Positions 1-5,648 are shown, counted from the stretch's first letter. The stretch is 9,398 nucleotides of DNA from an uncultured Clostridia bacterium (GCA_944384865.1 CALWVC010000049.1:1-9398), one strand, 5' to 3'. Notes: generated from the letters alone by a model not told the origin. Numbers and translations: made by a program.

Positions 1-969
1 AATGGCGCATCCGCTGATATCAGCGTTTTCATCTTGTATAACCTGCAGCTGCGCCGACTGTTCCGGCGGCGCGGCCGCTTGGCTGTCTGCCGGTGTGCCG
101 GCGGCTGCGTCCTGCAGGCCCAGCCGGTCGATCAGCTTGAACATTTCCAGCCGGGTCAGCAGCCGGGCCAGCGCGCCCCGGTCCATCGGGACGGCGGCGT
201 ATGCCGCCGGATCGGGATCAATCGGCGCAGTTTTACAGATGGTGCCCAGCGTCCGGCTTAAATAGGCGCTGTCTTTTCCCGCCTCCAGCTTTGCGCGCAC
301 CGATTTGGTAATGTCCAGCTCGTCCAGATGGCTGTAGATATAATCGATGGAATGATAAGCCCCGATCAGCGCGCAGGCGGTTTTTTCACCGATGCCCGGC
401 ACCCCCGGAATATTGTCGGAGCTGTCGCCCTGCAGCGCCTTGACCTCAATCAGCTCGGCGGGCGACACGCCGTATTTTTCCTGCACCGCAGCCGGATCAA
501 AGGCGGTAATTACCGGCTGTCCCGCTTTGGTGGCGGCCAGCAGTACCCGCACCTGATCGGTGACCAGCTGCAGCGCGTCGCGGTCGCCGGTGGAAATTAC
601 GCAGTCCCGCTTGCAGATTTCCGACAGTGTGCCCAGCAGGTCGTCGGCCTCATAACCAGGCTGTTCCAGCACATGGCAGCCGTAATTCCGCAGCAGCTCC
701 TTGAGCAGCGGCAGCTGCTGCGCCAGCTCGTCAGGCATCGGCTTGCGCCCGGCTTTATACTGGCTGTACATCTGGTGCCGGAAGGTGGGCGCTTTCAGAT
801 CGAAGGCTACTGCGATCCCGTCGGGCTGCACATCGTGTTGCAGCCTGAGCAAAATGTTCATAAAGCCGAAAATGCCGTTGGTGAACAGGCCGTCTTTGGT
901 AGACAGCGGCCGGATGGCGTAAAATGCCCGGTTGATGATAGAGTTTCCGTCGATGGCCAACAGTTTCAT
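1..969 (-). CDS. polA: DNA polymerase I, N-terminal part (5'-3' exonuclease domain), partial
   Basis: The reading frame is open from an ATG at 967-969 to the window edge (323 codons), and the rest of the gene lies outside. The protein starts MKLLAIDGNSIINRAFYAI, the opening of the PolA 5'-3' exonuclease (FEN-like) domain. Family motifs follow in order: FRHQMYSQYKAGR (about 63-75), the acidic metal-binding stretch YEADDLLG (106-113), STGDRDALQLV (126-136) and the helix-hairpin-helix GDSSDNIPGVPGIGEKTA (181-198). From about residue 300 an Ala/Pro/Gln-rich linker begins, as expected before the 3'-5' exonuclease-like domain. Known role of the family: Okazaki-primer removal and gap filling in replication and repair. 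AGGTG lies 5 nt before the ATG as a ribosome binding site. The gene is divergent from the sigma-factor gene. Whether the proofreading domain is active cannot be judged here. Confidence 0.97.
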   Translation of the reverse strand, partial: MKLLAIDGNSIINRAFYAIRPLSTKDGLFTNGIFGFMNILLRLQHDVQPDGIAVAFDLKAPTFRHQMYSQYKAGRKPMPDELAQQLPLLKELLRNYGCHVLEQPGYEADDLLGTLSEICKRDCVISTGDRDALQLVTDQVRVLLAATKAGQPVITAFDPAAVQEKYGVSPAELIEVKALQGDSSDNIPGVPGIGEKTACALIGAYHSIDYIYSHLDELDITKSVRAKLEAGKDSAYLSRTLGTICKTAPIDPDPAAYAAVPMDRGALARLLTRLEMFKLIDRLGLQDAAAGTPADSQAAAPPEQSAQLQVIQDENADISGCAI

Positions 970-981
970 AACAGCACCTGT

Positions 982-1029
982 TTTTCAAATGGTTTGAGAT
1001 GGTGTCGTCTTTTCAAGTGGTTTGGAATG
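982..1029. repeat. Two 20-nt imperfect direct repeats in the polA leader
   Basis: TTTTCAAATGGTTTGAGATG (982-1001) recurs as TTTTCAAGTGGTTTGGAATG (1010-1029), 17 of 20 identical and 28 bp apart. The proximal copy ends about 12 nt upstream of the polA start codon and overlaps or abuts its ribosome binding region. Nearby at 1038-1051 is a perfect 14-bp GC palindrome, GCGGCGCGCGCCGC, which would fold in the polA leader RNA. Function unknown. Confidence 0.55.
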
Positions 1030-1139
1030 ATAGCATTGCGGCGCGCGCCGCCGACAACCAGCCCGCCCGATATAAAACCCGGACGGTATCAGAAAGACGC
1101 CCGACCCGGCATAAATATGCTGCAAGCGCCTCGCGACCC

Positions 1140-1171
1140 GGTATAATAATCGTTTATATCGTTATTATACC
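1140..1171. repeat. Perfect 10-bp inverted repeat carrying a -10 hexamer on each strand
   Basis: GGTATAATAA (1140-1149) and TTATTATACC (1162-1171) are exact reverse complements around a 12-nt centre. Each arm contains TATAAT on the outward-reading strand, 1142-1147 on plus and 1164-1169 on minus. It could be an operator or a pair of mirror-image promoters in the polA/sigma-factor divergent region. The plus-strand TATAAT has no good -35. Confidence 0.55.
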
Positions 1172-1192
1172 CCAATTTGTCCGCCGACGCAA
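1164..1192 (-). promoter_or_regulatory. Candidate sigma-A promoter for polA
   Basis: Read on the minus strand, a perfect -10 hexamer TATAAT (1169-1164) follows TTGCGT (1192-1187) with a 17-nt spacer. Transcription would start near 1157, giving polA an unusually long leader of about 190 nt. The -10 lies in the right arm of a perfect 10-bp inverted repeat. The -35 is only a partial match, so this is a reasonable but unproven call. Confidence 0.5.
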
Positions 1193-1238
1193 CACCCGAA
1201 TCCATCCGGCTGTGTAAAAAGCAGGTTCAACGACCGGT

Positions 1239-1315
1239 TTTGATGCACAAAACAGCATATGCAAATCAAACAACCGTGCAACTTATACAATTTGTTAAAG
1301 GTTTTTTTACAAATT
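1239..1315. repeat. AT-rich stretch with two inverted repeats upstream of the sigma-factor promoter
   Basis: The polA/sigma-factor gap (970-1412) becomes AT-rich here. TTTGAT (1239-1244) pairs with ATCAAA (1265-1270), enclosing the palindrome GCATATGC (1254-1261 region). AATTTGT (1289-1295) pairs with ACAAATT (1309-1315) across a T-rich centre and ends about 30 bp before the -35 element. These are possible regulator sites for a sporulation-type sigma gene. I saw no convincing Spo0A box. Confidence 0.35.
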
Positions 1316-1347
1316 ATACGAATTTTATGTAAATGTTTTAAATCCTG

Positions 1348-1376
1348 TTGACGGCGTAGATAAAAAATGCTACAAT
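1348..1376 (+). promoter_or_regulatory. Sigma-A promoter of the SigH-like / zinc-ribbon operon
   Basis: TTGACG (1348-1353) and TACAAT (1371-1376) are separated by exactly 17 nt. Both hexamers are five of six matches to consensus. The start point would be near 1383, about 30 nt before the preferred ATG at 1413. This makes the upstream TTG at 1392 an unlikely start, since it would be nearly leaderless. Confidence 0.8.
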
Positions 1377-1412
1377 ATCTACAAATCTTTTTTGGCGGGT
1401 AACGGGAGTTCT

Positions 1413-1985
1413 ATGGCGAAGGCGAATCGGCCGGTCGGAGACGAACAGCTCTGCGCGGCGGCGAAAGCCGGCAGCGAAGATGCGTTTGCAACGCTGGCGG
1501 GCAGATATATTTTTCATGTGCGGGCGCGGGCGGCGGATTACGCCGGTAGCATTGAGTTTGAAGACCTGGTGCAGGAGGGCACCATCGGCATCCTCAACGC
1601 GGTGAGAATGTTTGATCCCGCTGCGGGGGTGCGTTTTTCTACGTTTGCATATCTGTGTATCGACCGCAGCATTTTATCGGCGGTGCGCCGTGCGCTGCGC
1701 AAAAAGCAGATCCCCAAGGCTGCGCTGATCTCGATGGAATCCGGCGCGGTCCCGGAACGGCCGGAACCAGATCCCGAACAGCTGCTGATCGACCGCGAAA
1801 GCGTACAGGCGCTGGAGGATAAACTGGCCGCCAGACTGACCCGCACCGAGCTGCGGGTACTACAGCTTTATCTGCGGGGGAGCTCGTATAAACAGATTGC
1901 CGGGCAGCTGGGTTGTCCGGTAAAATCGGTGGACAATGCGATGGCGCGCGTCCGCCGCAAACTGAAACATGGCCCGGTAGCTTAA
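1413..1985 (+). CDS. sigH: SigH-like sigma-70 family RNA polymerase sigma factor
   Basis: A 190-residue sigma factor directing RNA polymerase to alternative promoters. Region 2 spans about 10-95, with the core-binding/-10 signature FEDLVQEGTIGILNAVRMFD (49-68) followed by FSTFAYLCIDRSI. Region 4 spans about 135-187, with the helix-turn-helix SYKQIAGQLGCPVKSVDNAM and the tail ARVRRKLK. The end KSVDNA-x-RVRRKLK closely resembles Bacillus/Clostridium SigH, which runs about 210-220 residues, so this one is slightly short. Linker residues KKQIPKAALISME match the SigH pattern (RQKHIP...VSL). ATG 1413 is chosen because GGGAG lies 4 nt upstream. A TTG at 1392 would add 7 residues. The last codons overlap a tRNA-like structure. 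By family, a role in transition-state, sporulation or competence gene expression is likely. Assignment to SigH itself, rather than a paralogue, is inferred. Confidence 0.85.
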   Translation: MAKANRPVGDEQLCAAAKAGSEDAFATLAGRYIFHVRARAADYAGSIEFEDLVQEGTIGILNAVRMFDPAAGVRFSTFAYLCIDRSILSAVRRALRKKQIPKAALISMESGAVPERPEPDPEQLLIDRESVQALEDKLAARLTRTELRVLQLYLRGSSYKQIAGQLGCPVKSVDNAMARVRRKLKHGPVA

Positions 1986-2034
1986 TGGGAGAGCGTTGGC
2001 GTTCCAAAGGTGCCGGTTGGATTCCGGCGCGGGC
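1972..2034 (+). ncRNA. tRNA-like cloverleaf between sigma factor and zinc-ribbon gene (tRNA mimic or decayed tRNA-Gly)
   Basis: The 63-nt element folds as follows. Acceptor-like stem: GCCCG (1972-1976) with CGGGC (2030-2034). Positions 8-9 are TA. D-arm: GCTT (1980-1983) with GAGC (1991-1994) around AATGGGA. T-arm: GCCGG (2012-2016) with CCGGC (2024-2028) around TTGGATT, which is canonical TTCGATT except G where C56 should be. The anticodon region is abnormal. TTGGC GTTCCAA looks like the 5' half of a tRNA-Gly (TCC) arm, but the 3' strand is absent. TTGG (1996-1999) can instead pair with CCAA (2004-2007) over a CGTT tetraloop. There is no encoded CCA. It begins inside the sigma-factor codons, whose TAA stop straddles the D-stem/loop junction. 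It is unlikely to function in decoding. Confidence 0.55.
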
Positions 2035-2064
2035 AAATATCATATTTTCAAGCGAGGTACCAGT

Positions 2065-2349
2065 ATGTTTGAGGACAAGACATTAACATGCAAAGACTGC
2101 GGGAACGAATTCGTGTTTACCGCCGGTGAACAGGAGTTCTATCAGGCCAAGGGCTTTGAGAACGAGCCGCAGCGCTGCAAATCCTGCCGGGACGCCCGCA
2201 AGGCGCAGTCCAGAGCCAACCGCGAGATGCACACCACCGTCTGCGCCGCCTGCGGCAAAGAAGCGAAGGTTCCGTTTGAACCGCGGGACGATCGACCGGT
2301 CTATTGCAGTGAATGCTTTGCAAAGATGAAAGAGGAACAACAGGCATAA
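2065..2349 (+). CDS. Small double zinc-ribbon protein
   Basis: A 94-residue soluble protein with four CxxC knuckles: C9/C12 with C38/C41, and C60/C63 with C81/C84. The first pair fits the short zinc-ribbon family common in Firmicutes (opening F-DKTLTCKDCGNEFVFTAGEQEFY). The second is the CAACGKEAKVPFEPRDDRPVYCSECF type. It has no signal peptide or membrane segment. Its biochemical role is not established. Zinc binding and nucleic-acid or protein contact are inferred from fold. ATG 2065 is preceded by GAGG (2054-2057) at good spacing. A TTG further upstream would translate through the tRNA-like element and is rejected. It is probably co-transcribed with the sigma factor, since no terminator lies between them, and the tRNA-like fold forms its 5' untranslated region. 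Confidence 0.88.
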   Translation: MFEDKTLTCKDCGNEFVFTAGEQEFYQAKGFENEPQRCKSCRDARKAQSRANREMHTTVCAACGKEAKVPFEPRDDRPVYCSECFAKMKEEQQA

Positions 2350-2468
2350 AATATACAGGGCGTTTGCCGGGCTTCCGGCGGAACCATCGGTGTTTGATCA
2401 CAGGGGCCGTTGTTTTCGCCGGCCCGGTACGCATATCATTTTATGCAGGGTTTTAGAGCAACCGGTTT

Positions 2469-2497
2469 AAAAGCGCCGATCAGGGCGCTTTTTGTTT
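2469..2497 (+). terminator. Rho-independent terminator of the sigma factor / zinc-ribbon unit
   Basis: AAAAGCGCC (2469-2477) pairs perfectly with GGCGCTTTT (2484-2492) over a 6-nt loop, followed by TGTTTT. Two weaker hairpins precede it: GCCGG/CCGGC at 2366-2379 and GGGCCG/CGGCCC at 2404-2425. Neither is followed by a U tract. Confidence 0.85.
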
Positions 2498-2563
2498 TAT
2501 GCGGAGGTTTTAAAATTTTTCATTATGGCGCGGCACAAGCGCTTTTATCGGGGCGTTCGTTGC

Positions 2564-2682
2564 GTCTCCGGCGGCGGGTATCGCGCAGCCATGTGTCTCC
2601 GGCGGCAGGGATCAGGCAGCCGGGTGTCTCTGTCAGCGATTATCCTATAGCCGGACATCCCCGGCGGGGGGATCGCGCAACC
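2564..2682. repeat. Four degenerate tandem copies of a ~31-bp repeat in the ade leader
   Basis: Copy 1 is 2564-2590, copy 2 is 2595-2621, copy 3 is 2626-2652 and copy 4 is about 2656-2682. Each has a ~27-nt core starting GTCTCCGGCGGC and ending ATCGCGCAGCC, with a 4-nt spacer. Copies 1 and 2 are close matches. Copy 3 keeps GTCTC, ATC and AGCC (about 18 of 27). Copy 4 keeps GGCGG and GATCGCGCAACC. The array ends about 10 nt before the ade ribosome binding site. Apart from this and the preceding terminator, the 2350-2705 gap shows no gene and no clear promoter. Confidence 0.6.
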
Positions 2683-2705
2683 ATTCAAATCGGGAGGGTT
2701 TCATC

Positions 2706-4502
2706 ATGCAAAAACAATTCGGCTCTATTCCGTTATACCGGGTTACACAACAGCTTACGGCGGTTGCGACCGGCCGGATCCCTGCGGACACGGTGATCCG
2801 CGGCGGGCAGGTTGTCAACGTCTGTACTGCCGAGATCATCCGCGCCGACGTGGCGATCAGCGCCGGCCGGATCGCGCTGGTGGGCGACGCCTCTCGTTGT
2901 ATCGGCGAAAAAACCCGGGTGGTCGACGCGGCCGGCCGGTATATCGCTCCCGGCTTTCTCGATGGACATATCCATATCGAATCTTCGATGCTCAGCGTAG
3001 GAGAATATGCCCGGGCGGTGGTCCCGCACGGCACCACCGGCGTATACATTGATCCGCATGAAATCTGCAATGTTTTAGGCCTGGACGGCGTGCGCTGGAT
3101 GCTGGAGGACGCGGCGCGCACGCCGCTGAAGGTGATGGTAACCACGCCGTCATGCGTGCCGGCGGTGCCGGGGTTTGAAGATACCGGCGGGCGGATCACG
3201 CCGCAGGATATCGCCTGTTCGATGGACTGGCCGTCGGTGATCGGTCTGGGCGAGATGATGAATTATCCCGGCGTATTAAACGGCGCCGATACCGTCCACG
3301 CCGAGATTGCGGCAACGCTGCAGGCCGGCGGCATCGTCACCGGTCATTTCCCGGTATCTAACGCCGGCGGCGACCTTGACGGCTATATTGCTGCGGGAAT
3401 ACGCTGTTGTCACGAATCTACCACTGCGGCCGACGCGCTGGAAAAGATGCGCCGCGGCATGTATGCCCAGATCCGGGAGGGTTCGGCCTGGCATGATCTG
3501 CACGCCGTGTTGCCCGCGGTCACCGCGCATCAGGTAGACAGCCGGTTCGCCTGTCTGGTATCCGACGACGCGCATCCGCATACGCTGGTGGAAAACGGCC
3601 ATCTCGACTATATTGCCCGGCGGGCGGTTGCAGAAGGGTTAGACCCGATCACCGCTATCCAGATGGTGACGATCAATACTGCCCAGTGTTTTCAGATGGA
3701 TCAAGATCTCGGATCGGTGACCCCGGGAAAATGCGCGGATCTGGTATTGCTGGAAGACCTGCAAAATATCACAGTCTCTTCGGTCTGGATCAACGGCCGA
3801 GTCATCGCGGAAAACGGCCGTTATCTGCCCAAGCTGCCGCCCTATCGTTATCCCGAACAGGCGCTGCACTCGATGCATGTCGGCGGCACGATCACACCGG
3901 AATCTTTTGCGATTGCGGCGCCGGACGTGCAGCAAACGGCGCATGTGCAGGCAATCGAGATCATCCCCGAGCGGGTATCAACCCGCAAAATTATCGCGCC
4001 GGTTCCGGTCAAAGATGGGCTGGCGCTGGCTGACGTGCAGCAGGATCTTTTAAAAGCAGCGGTGTTCGAGCGGCATAAGGCTACCGGAAAAGCAGGCTTC
4101 GGCTTTGTCAAAGGTTTTGGAATCCGCGCGGGTGCGATGGCTTCAACGGTGGCGCATGATGCCCATAACCTGCTGGTGATCGGCGCCAACGACGCGGATA
4201 TGGCGCTGGCCGCCAATACGCTGATCCAGTGCGGCGGCGGGATGTGTACCGTGCGCGGCGGGCAGGTGCTGGGGCTTGTAGAGCTCCCGATCGCAGGACT
4301 GATGCAGGAACTGTCGGCTGAAGAAATGAGCGCCCGGGTGGCCGCGCTGGCCGAAAGCTGGAAAGCCATCGGCTGTTCCGTCGCGTCGCCGTTTATGACG
4401 ATGGCGCTGATTCCGCTGGCCTGTCTGCCGGAGCTGCGACTGACCAATCGCGGCCTGGTAGACTGCACCACCTTTGCATTTACGCCACTGTTTGTCGAAT
4501 AG
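2706..4502 (+). CDS. ade: Adenine deaminase
   Basis: A cytosolic metal-dependent amidohydrolase converting adenine to hypoxanthine and ammonia in purine salvage (EC 3.5.4.2 by family). The 598 residues are close to the usual 570-600. Visible features are an N-terminal beta-sandwich portion (IRGGQVVNVCTAEIIRADVAI), the metal-binding HxH in PGFLDGHIHIESSM (H88, H90), PHGTTGVYIDPHEICNV (107-123), GLGEMMNYPGV (180-190), GHFPV (213-217), the active-site SDDAHPHTLVENGHLDYIARRAV (286-308) and the C-terminal adenine-deaminase domain with VAHDAHNLLVIGAND (482-496) and the CGGGM motif. GGGAGG at 2692-2697 sits 8 nt before the ATG. It stands alone between two terminators. No purine riboswitch is seen upstream. 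The subfamily (AdeC) is clear, because ordinary adenosine deaminases lack this architecture. Confidence 0.97.
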   Translation: MQKQFGSIPLYRVTQQLTAVATGRIPADTVIRGGQVVNVCTAEIIRADVAISAGRIALVGDASRCIGEKTRVVDAAGRYIAPGFLDGHIHIESSMLSVGEYARAVVPHGTTGVYIDPHEICNVLGLDGVRWMLEDAARTPLKVMVTTPSCVPAVPGFEDTGGRITPQDIACSMDWPSVIGLGEMMNYPGVLNGADTVHAEIAATLQAGGIVTGHFPVSNAGGDLDGYIAAGIRCCHESTTAADALEKMRRGMYAQIREGSAWHDLHAVLPAVTAHQVDSRFACLVSDDAHPHTLVENGHLDYIARRAVAEGLDPITAIQMVTINTAQCFQMDQDLGSVTPGKCADLVLLEDLQNITVSSVWINGRVIAENGRYLPKLPPYRYPEQALHSMHVGGTITPESFAIAAPDVQQTAHVQAIEIIPERVSTRKIIAPVPVKDGLALADVQQDLLKAAVFERHKATGKAGFGFVKGFGIRAGAMASTVAHDAHNLLVIGANDADMALAANTLIQCGGGMCTVRGGQVLGLVELPIAGLMQELSAEEMSARVAALAESWKAIGCSVASPFMTMALIPLACLPELRLTNRGLVDCTTFAFTPLFVE

Positions 4503-4566
4503 ACCGCCAGGCATATCCATCTTTACCGCGCAGCTTTCCAGCCGTATTTACCGCGCGGCCTCTAAA

Positions 4567-4593
4567 CCGCTGTTGACAGCGGCATGATTTTTT
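4567..4593 (+). terminator. Probable terminator of ade
   Basis: CCGCTG (4567-4572) pairs with CAGCGG (4577-4582) over TTGA. Six T residues follow after a 5-nt gap (4588-4593), so it is weaker than the ideal arrangement. It lies about 65 nt after the ade stop, and the bidirectional terminator at 4676-4721 backs it up. Confidence 0.55.
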
Positions 4594-4675
4594 CATCGGA
4601 CGAGCCCTTTCAATATCTGCGACTGATGCTAAAATCTTCGACTACAGTTTACCGCCCGATTTTCTATGTAAGATA

Positions 4676-4721
4676 CAACAATAAAAAACCACGAGGAAAA
4701 ACCTCGTGGCTTTTATTGTTG
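4676..4721. terminator. Bidirectional terminator between ade and the AbrB-type gene
   Basis: CCACGAGG (4689-4696) pairs with CCTCGTGG (4702-4709) over AAAAA. Flanking A and T runs continue the stem, with one mismatch and one bulge, out to CAACAAT/ATTGTTG. On the minus strand the stem is followed by TTTTTTATTG and would end the AbrB-type transcript. On the plus strand it is followed by CTTTTATTG and would stop read-through from ade. Confidence 0.88.
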
Positions 4722-4776
4722 GCGCACCTTAATAATATAAAGCGTGCATACTTTTCAAACCGGCATCTTCAAACAA

Positions 4777-5025
4777 TTAAAAAGCCTTTTTAATCTTTTT
4801 GATGCAGGCTTCACAAAGGCCCTTGCCGTCAAGAACTTTAACGTCTTCCGTCGCGCCGCACATCGCACAGGTTCCAGCACTCTTCTCAAGAATAATGCGG
4901 TTCCCATCGACGCTGATCGCGAGGCGCGTACCAGTTTCGAGGCCGAAGCTTCTGCGGATCTCTTTCGGGATCACGATTCTGCCCAGTTCGTCTACCGGTC
5001 TTTCCACTCCAGTTGATAACATCAT
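4777..5025 (-). CDS. AbrB/SpoVT-type transcriptional regulator with C-terminal zinc ribbon
   Basis: 82 residues. The N-terminal swapped-hairpin AbrB domain is MMLSTGVERPVDELGRIVIP, then KEIRRSFGLETGTRLAISVDGNRIILEK (to about 49), the standard transition-state regulator pattern (VDELGRIVIPKE-RR). The C-terminal 30 residues hold CAMC (53-56) and CEAC (71-74) separated by VKVLDGKGL, a single zinc ribbon, ending in a Lys-rich tail. The domain usually forms dimers or tetramers that bind AT-rich DNA. The start at ATG 5023-5025 is chosen because AAAGGA lies 7-8 nt upstream. A GTG at 5031 would add 2 residues but is too close to that site. It is monocistronic, with its own promoter and terminator. 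An inverted repeat overlaps its promoter, so autoregulation is plausible but not shown. Targets are unknown. Confidence 0.92.
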   Translation of the reverse strand: MMLSTGVERPVDELGRIVIPKEIRRSFGLETGTRLAISVDGNRIILEKSAGTCAMCGATEDVKVLDGKGLCEACIKKIKKAF

Positions 5026-5075
5026 CCTCACATCCTTTCTTCAATGCGTTCCAGTTATTGGTTCACTGCTCTATT

Positions 5076-5104
5076 ATTGTAACAAAAAGATCGGCAATTG
5101 TAAA
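5076..5104 (-). promoter_or_regulatory. Sigma-A promoter of the AbrB-type regulator
   Basis: On the minus strand, TTTACA (5104-5099) and TACAAT (5081-5076) are separated by 17 nt. Each differs from consensus at one position. Transcription would start near 5069, leaving a leader of about 44 nt. Confidence 0.8.
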
Positions 5105-5151
5105 GTCTTTTTTTCATTTTTTTAGACTTTTTTTTGAAATTTCACAATTGC
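5094..5151. promoter_or_regulatory. Nested inverted repeats overlapping the AbrB-type gene promoter (candidate operator)
   Basis: The outer arms GCAATTGT (5094-5101) and ACAATTGC (5144-5151) are exact reverse complements. The inner arms AAAGTCT (5102-5108) and AGACTTT (5124-5130) are also exact, around a T-rich centre. The left arms cover the -35 element. AbrB-family proteins favour AT-rich, bent DNA of this kind, so this is a candidate autoregulatory site. The long T runs could produce some pairing by chance. Confidence 0.45.
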
Positions 5152-5399
5152 GGAACAAAATCGACAGCGCCAAAAATATATTTTCGGTTTTTAACGCCAA
5201 ATTTACGTATTCAAGGCGCAAAAATTTGATTAAAAAATCCGGCGAAATCCTTTAACGATATAAAATCATGAGATGAAACAAAAGCAGGCAACGCGCCTGT
5301 AAGACCTGTCATAATCCGACTCGATCCGCCAACAGTCGATGGATCTTTCGAGCCGGACGGGATCTTTTCAAACTTTCTCTTTTATTATATTCGGGGTTA
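5152..5399. other. Long divergent intergenic stretch with hairpins, no gene
   Basis: No coding frame of family type is visible. The stretch holds AT-rich sequence, then a hairpin CAGGC/GCCTG (5285-5299). A longer interrupted hairpin joins CCG-A-CTCGATCC (5316-5327) with GGAT-CTTT-CGAG-C-CGG (5341-5356). The latter is not directly followed by a U tract. I found no consensus DnaA-box cluster, so calling this an origin is not supported. Confidence 0.35.
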
Positions 5400-5408
5400 T
5401 GCTATAAT
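5400..5408 (+). promoter_or_regulatory. Extended -10 promoter ahead of soj or its upstream RNA
   Basis: TGC TATAAT (5400-5408) is a perfect extended -10 element (TGnTATAAT), with a transcription start expected near 5415. No clear -35 is present, as is common for extended -10 promoters. The hexamer lies between GGTTAT (5395-5400) and ATAACC (5410-5415), a 6-bp inverted repeat. Confidence 0.65.
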
Positions 5409-5415
5409 AATAACC

Positions 5416-5550
5416 GATTAGGGGCGCTGGTCTTAAACAATAGACCAATTTAGGCTCCGGTTGCTGCAAGCGAGGTTCTTGACCTGCAAGGTATAGACTA
5501 TATTTATAGATCATCTATAGCGTTGCGGGCTGAAGCTTTCGCCTTGTTTT
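5416..5550 (+). ncRNA. Candidate structured RNA or structured soj leader
   Basis: This follows an extended -10 promoter directly and ends at a GTTTTT tract (5546-5551). Domain 1: GGGGC (5421-5425) with GCTCC (5454-5458), enclosing a perfect TGGTCT/AGACCA hairpin (5428-5447) with loop TAAACAAT. Domain 2: TTGC (5461-5464) with GCAA (5486-5489), enclosing AGGT/ACCT (5473-5485). Domain 3: TATAGA/TCTATA (5505-5519). GGGGCG (5421-5426) can instead pair with CGCCTT (5540-5545) next to the U tract, so two alternative folds exist. I do not recognise a known Rfam family. It may be a free sRNA or a leader controlling soj. No family-type ORF lies inside. Confidence 0.45.
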
Positions 5551-5648
5551 TATGATATGTAATAGCCGTATCATATATGTATAAAACGGTATTATTTTTT
5601 AACGTATCTGAGAATTATTTTTCGCAGGCATATAGGGAGGGTTATTGT

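Noticed and set aside
328..1146. Long plus-strand open frame (272 codons) over the polA region
   Set aside because: It lies antisense to a clear polA frame with all exonuclease motifs. Its composition is that of a shadow, rich in His, Arg and Gln, with no family motif.
1972..2034. Functional tRNA-Gly(TCC)
   Set aside because: It is 63 nt rather than about 71 or more, the anticodon 3' strand is missing, C56 is G, the acceptor is short and there is no CCA.
2564..2682. CRISPR array
   Set aside because: The spacers are only 4 nt, the repeats are degenerate, and no cas genes are present.
2498..2705. Purine riboswitch controlling ade
   Set aside because: The conserved three-way junction and loop-loop kissing sequences are not seen. 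The gap is filled by repeats.
3848..4471. Minus-strand 207-codon open frame inside ade
   Set aside because: It is a Ser/Ala-rich shadow of the adenine deaminase gene with no ribosome binding site or motif.
5152..5648. Chromosomal replication origin
   Set aside because: It is near soj and AT-rich, but no cluster of TTATCCACA-type DnaA boxes and no dnaA/dnaN are visible.
5577..5648. 24-residue N-terminal extension of Soj from an upstream ATG
   Set aside because: It would run through the strong AGGGAGG site, and homologues start at the residue given by TTG 5649.
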